Shown here piece after piece: positions 29,108-30,462 of a stretch of DNA of 30,462 nt. The notes beneath the pieces are model-generated. The model made no database searches. It saw only the letters and a list, made by a program, of their open reading frames with translations, and was not told the DNA's origin. The first letter of the stretch is position 1. Each line of letters opens with the position of its first letter. The DNA comes from Candidatus Riesia pediculicola (GTDB taxonomy: Bacteria; Pseudomonadota; Gammaproteobacteria; Enterobacterales; Enterobacteriaceae). Where the stretch lies: NCBI RefSeq assembly GCF_002073915.1, contig NZ_CP012841.1, positions 26,865 to 57,326 on the forward strand, read 5' to 3'. The translations under genes and the position numbers were made by a program.

Positions 29108-30462
29108 TCATTGAATATCACATAAGTTTTTCCCAATTTTTACATTCACTTTTAAAGGAACAGATAACTTTATTACGTTTTCCATCATTTCTTTTATGGA
29201 TCTTGAGTATTTCGAAGAAAGCGTATCTTTTATTTCGAAAATTAGTTCATCATGAATTTGAAGCAACATTCTGACATGTTTTGAATGATTCTCAATCCAA
29301 TCATCTATTTTAATCATTGCCATCTTAACAATATCTGCGGAAGTTCCTTGAATAAAAGCGTTTACTGCTTCTTTTAAAATGTTTCTTTTCGAGAAAGATT
29401 TATCTTTTCTCTGAAAGTAAATTTTTCTCCCATTTAATGTATCAATGTATCCATATAACTTTACAAATTGTTTGATTTTTTTGATAAGAAGGAGTGCAGA
29501 AGGATATTTTTTAAAATAAAGGTTCATATAATCTTTAGCTTTTTCCAAACTAATTCCTAATCTATTTGATAGACCCATTGGGGTTATTCCATAAATTAGT
29601 CCAAAATTAACCATTTTTGCAATTCTTCTATGAACAGTTGAGATTTTATCTTTTTTTATTTCAAAAATTTCCTGAGCTGTTATTATATGAACATCTTGAT
29701 CTTTTTTAAAAAGTCGAATTAAATTTTCATCTTTAGAACAGTGAGCTAATACTCTTAATTCAATTTGAGAATAGTCCAAAGAAACAATCTGAAAACCATC
29801 ACTAGCTGTAAAAAATCTTCTAATTTCGCGTCCTTCTTTATTTTTGATGGGAATATTTTGCAAATTAGGATTTCTTGAAGATAATCTTCCTGTACTAACG
29901 ACAGATTGAAAATAAGAAGTATGCACCCGATTGGTTTTCTTGTTGATCATTTTAAAGATTTTTTCACAATAATTTTTCCTCAATTTATATAAACTACGAT
30001 ACTTTAAAATTAAAGATGGTAATGAATGAAAACAAGACAATTTCTTTAAAATTTCTTCATTAATACAAGCAGAATGATCCTTATTTCTTTTGAGTATTGG
30101 AAGTTCCATCTCTTCGAATAATAATTTTCTAATTTGAAAGATAGACGTTAAGTCCATATTTTTTTTAGTTATTTGAAAAACTTGATCTTTTATTTTCGAT
30201 AATTTTCTTTTCGAACGAAAAGAAAATTTCAGCAATCTTTCTAAATCTATCAGAACTCCATTTTTTTCCATTTTCGCTAAAATTGGAGCTAATGGAATCT
30301 CGATTTCTTGAAAAATATTTAAAAGTTTTTGATCTCTTTTTAGATTGCTCCAGAAAATATCATATAGAGATAGCATGACTTTTGCTATCACTGAAGAGTA
30401 AATAGATGCCTCTTCTATGTTCATTTTCTTAAGATCAATTTGATTTTTATTTGTATCAATTT
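29108..30462 (-). CDS. polA: DNA polymerase I, C-terminal part (5' end outside window)
   Basis: Pol I fills gaps after primer removal and repair. The frame is open to the end of the window, so the apparent ATG at 30424 is internal. The family A polymerase domain is complete: TGRLSSRNPNLQNIP, LDYSQIELRVLAH with the first metal Asp, RRIAKMVNFGLIYG (O helix), GRKIYF, QGTSADIVKMA and LQIHDELIFE with the second Asp. Upstream, the end of the 3'-5' exonuclease domain reads EEASIYSSVIAKV where E. coli has EEAGRYAAEDADV: the Tyr497 position is kept but Glu500 and the catalytic Asp501 become Val and Ile. Proofreading is therefore probably lost. The 5' nuclease domain is outside the window. Confidence 0.95.
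   Translation of the reverse strand, partial: IDTNKNQIDLKKMNIEEASIYSSVIAKVMLSLYDIFWSNLKRDQKLLNIFQEIEIPLAPILAKMEKNGVLIDLERLLKFSFRSKRKLSKIKDQVFQITKKNMDLTSIFQIRKLLFEEMELPILKRNKDHSACINEEILKKLSCFHSLPSLILKYRSLYKLRKNYCEKIFKMINKKTNRVHTSYFQSVVSTGRLSSRNPNLQNIPIKNKEGREIRRFFTASDGFQIVSLDYSQIELRVLAHCSKDENLIRLFKKDQDVHIITAQEIFEIKKDKISTVHRRIAKMVNFGLIYGITPMGLSNRLGISLEKAKDYMNLYFKKYPSALLLIKKIKQFVKLYGYIDTLNGRKIYFQRKDKSFSKRNILKEAVNAFIQGTSADIVKMAMIKIDDWIENHSKHVRMLLQIHDELIFEIKDTLSSKYSRSIKEMMENVIKLSVPLKVNVKIGKNLCDIQ

Overview
The window is from a strongly AT-rich, shrunken gammaproteobacterial genome, most likely a long-term bacterial symbiont of an insect. Nearly every gene is closest to its Enterobacterales counterpart, and gene order still follows E. 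coli in blocks from which individual genes have dropped out: dut..yicC (slmA, pyrE, rph missing), mutY-yggX, ispD-ispF, ffh-rpsP-trmD-rplS (rimM missing), recA-alaS-csrA-tRNA-Ser-tRNA-Arg..gshA (recX missing), and gshB-yqgE..yggT (yqgF, yggR, yggS missing). There are no phage genes, insertion sequences, CRISPR arrays or recognisable foreign islands. Retained vitamin-related genes (bioH, pabA), glutathione synthesis and a heptose gene would fit a symbiont of a blood feeder, for example a louse symbiont of the Riesia type, but the species assignment is a guess.

Layout. 1-3578, plus strand: end of dut, yicC, pfkA, bioH. 3647-7834, minus strand: fumC, yggX, mutY, ispF, ispD. 8328-13574: one complete linked rRNA operon on the minus strand with promoter, boxB/boxA leader, 16S, tRNA-Ile(GAU), tRNA-Ala(UGC), 23S and 5S. 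13766-18121, minus: rluD (broken reading frame), rplS, trmD, rpsP, ffh. 18305-24940, minus: gshA, tRNA-Arg(ACG), tRNA-Ser(GCU), csrA, a shortened alaS preceded by its decayed tail, recA, gmhA. 25313-28205, plus: gshB, yqgE, yggT. 28280-30462, minus: pabA and the 3' part of polA.

The content is mainly translation and rRNA/tRNA maturation, DNA maintenance (recA, mutY, polA, dut), some central metabolism (pfkA, fumC), isoprenoid precursors (ispD, ispF), glutathione (gshA, gshB) and cofactors. Glycolytic, MEP, glutathione and folate/biotin steps imply a cell that still runs its own metabolism.

The most interesting points are signs of decay and possible compensation rather than a new system: rluD is split by a one-base deficit in a run of nine A's that transcriptional slippage could repair; alaS ends inside its tRNA-recognition domain, followed by 1.25 kb of eroded DNA; polA has lost 3'-5' exonuclease residues; Ffh has a changed G3 GTPase motif; the 5S rRNA has a 7-nt insertion in loop C; and none of the four tRNA genes encodes CCA. 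I found no clearly undescribed multi-gene system.
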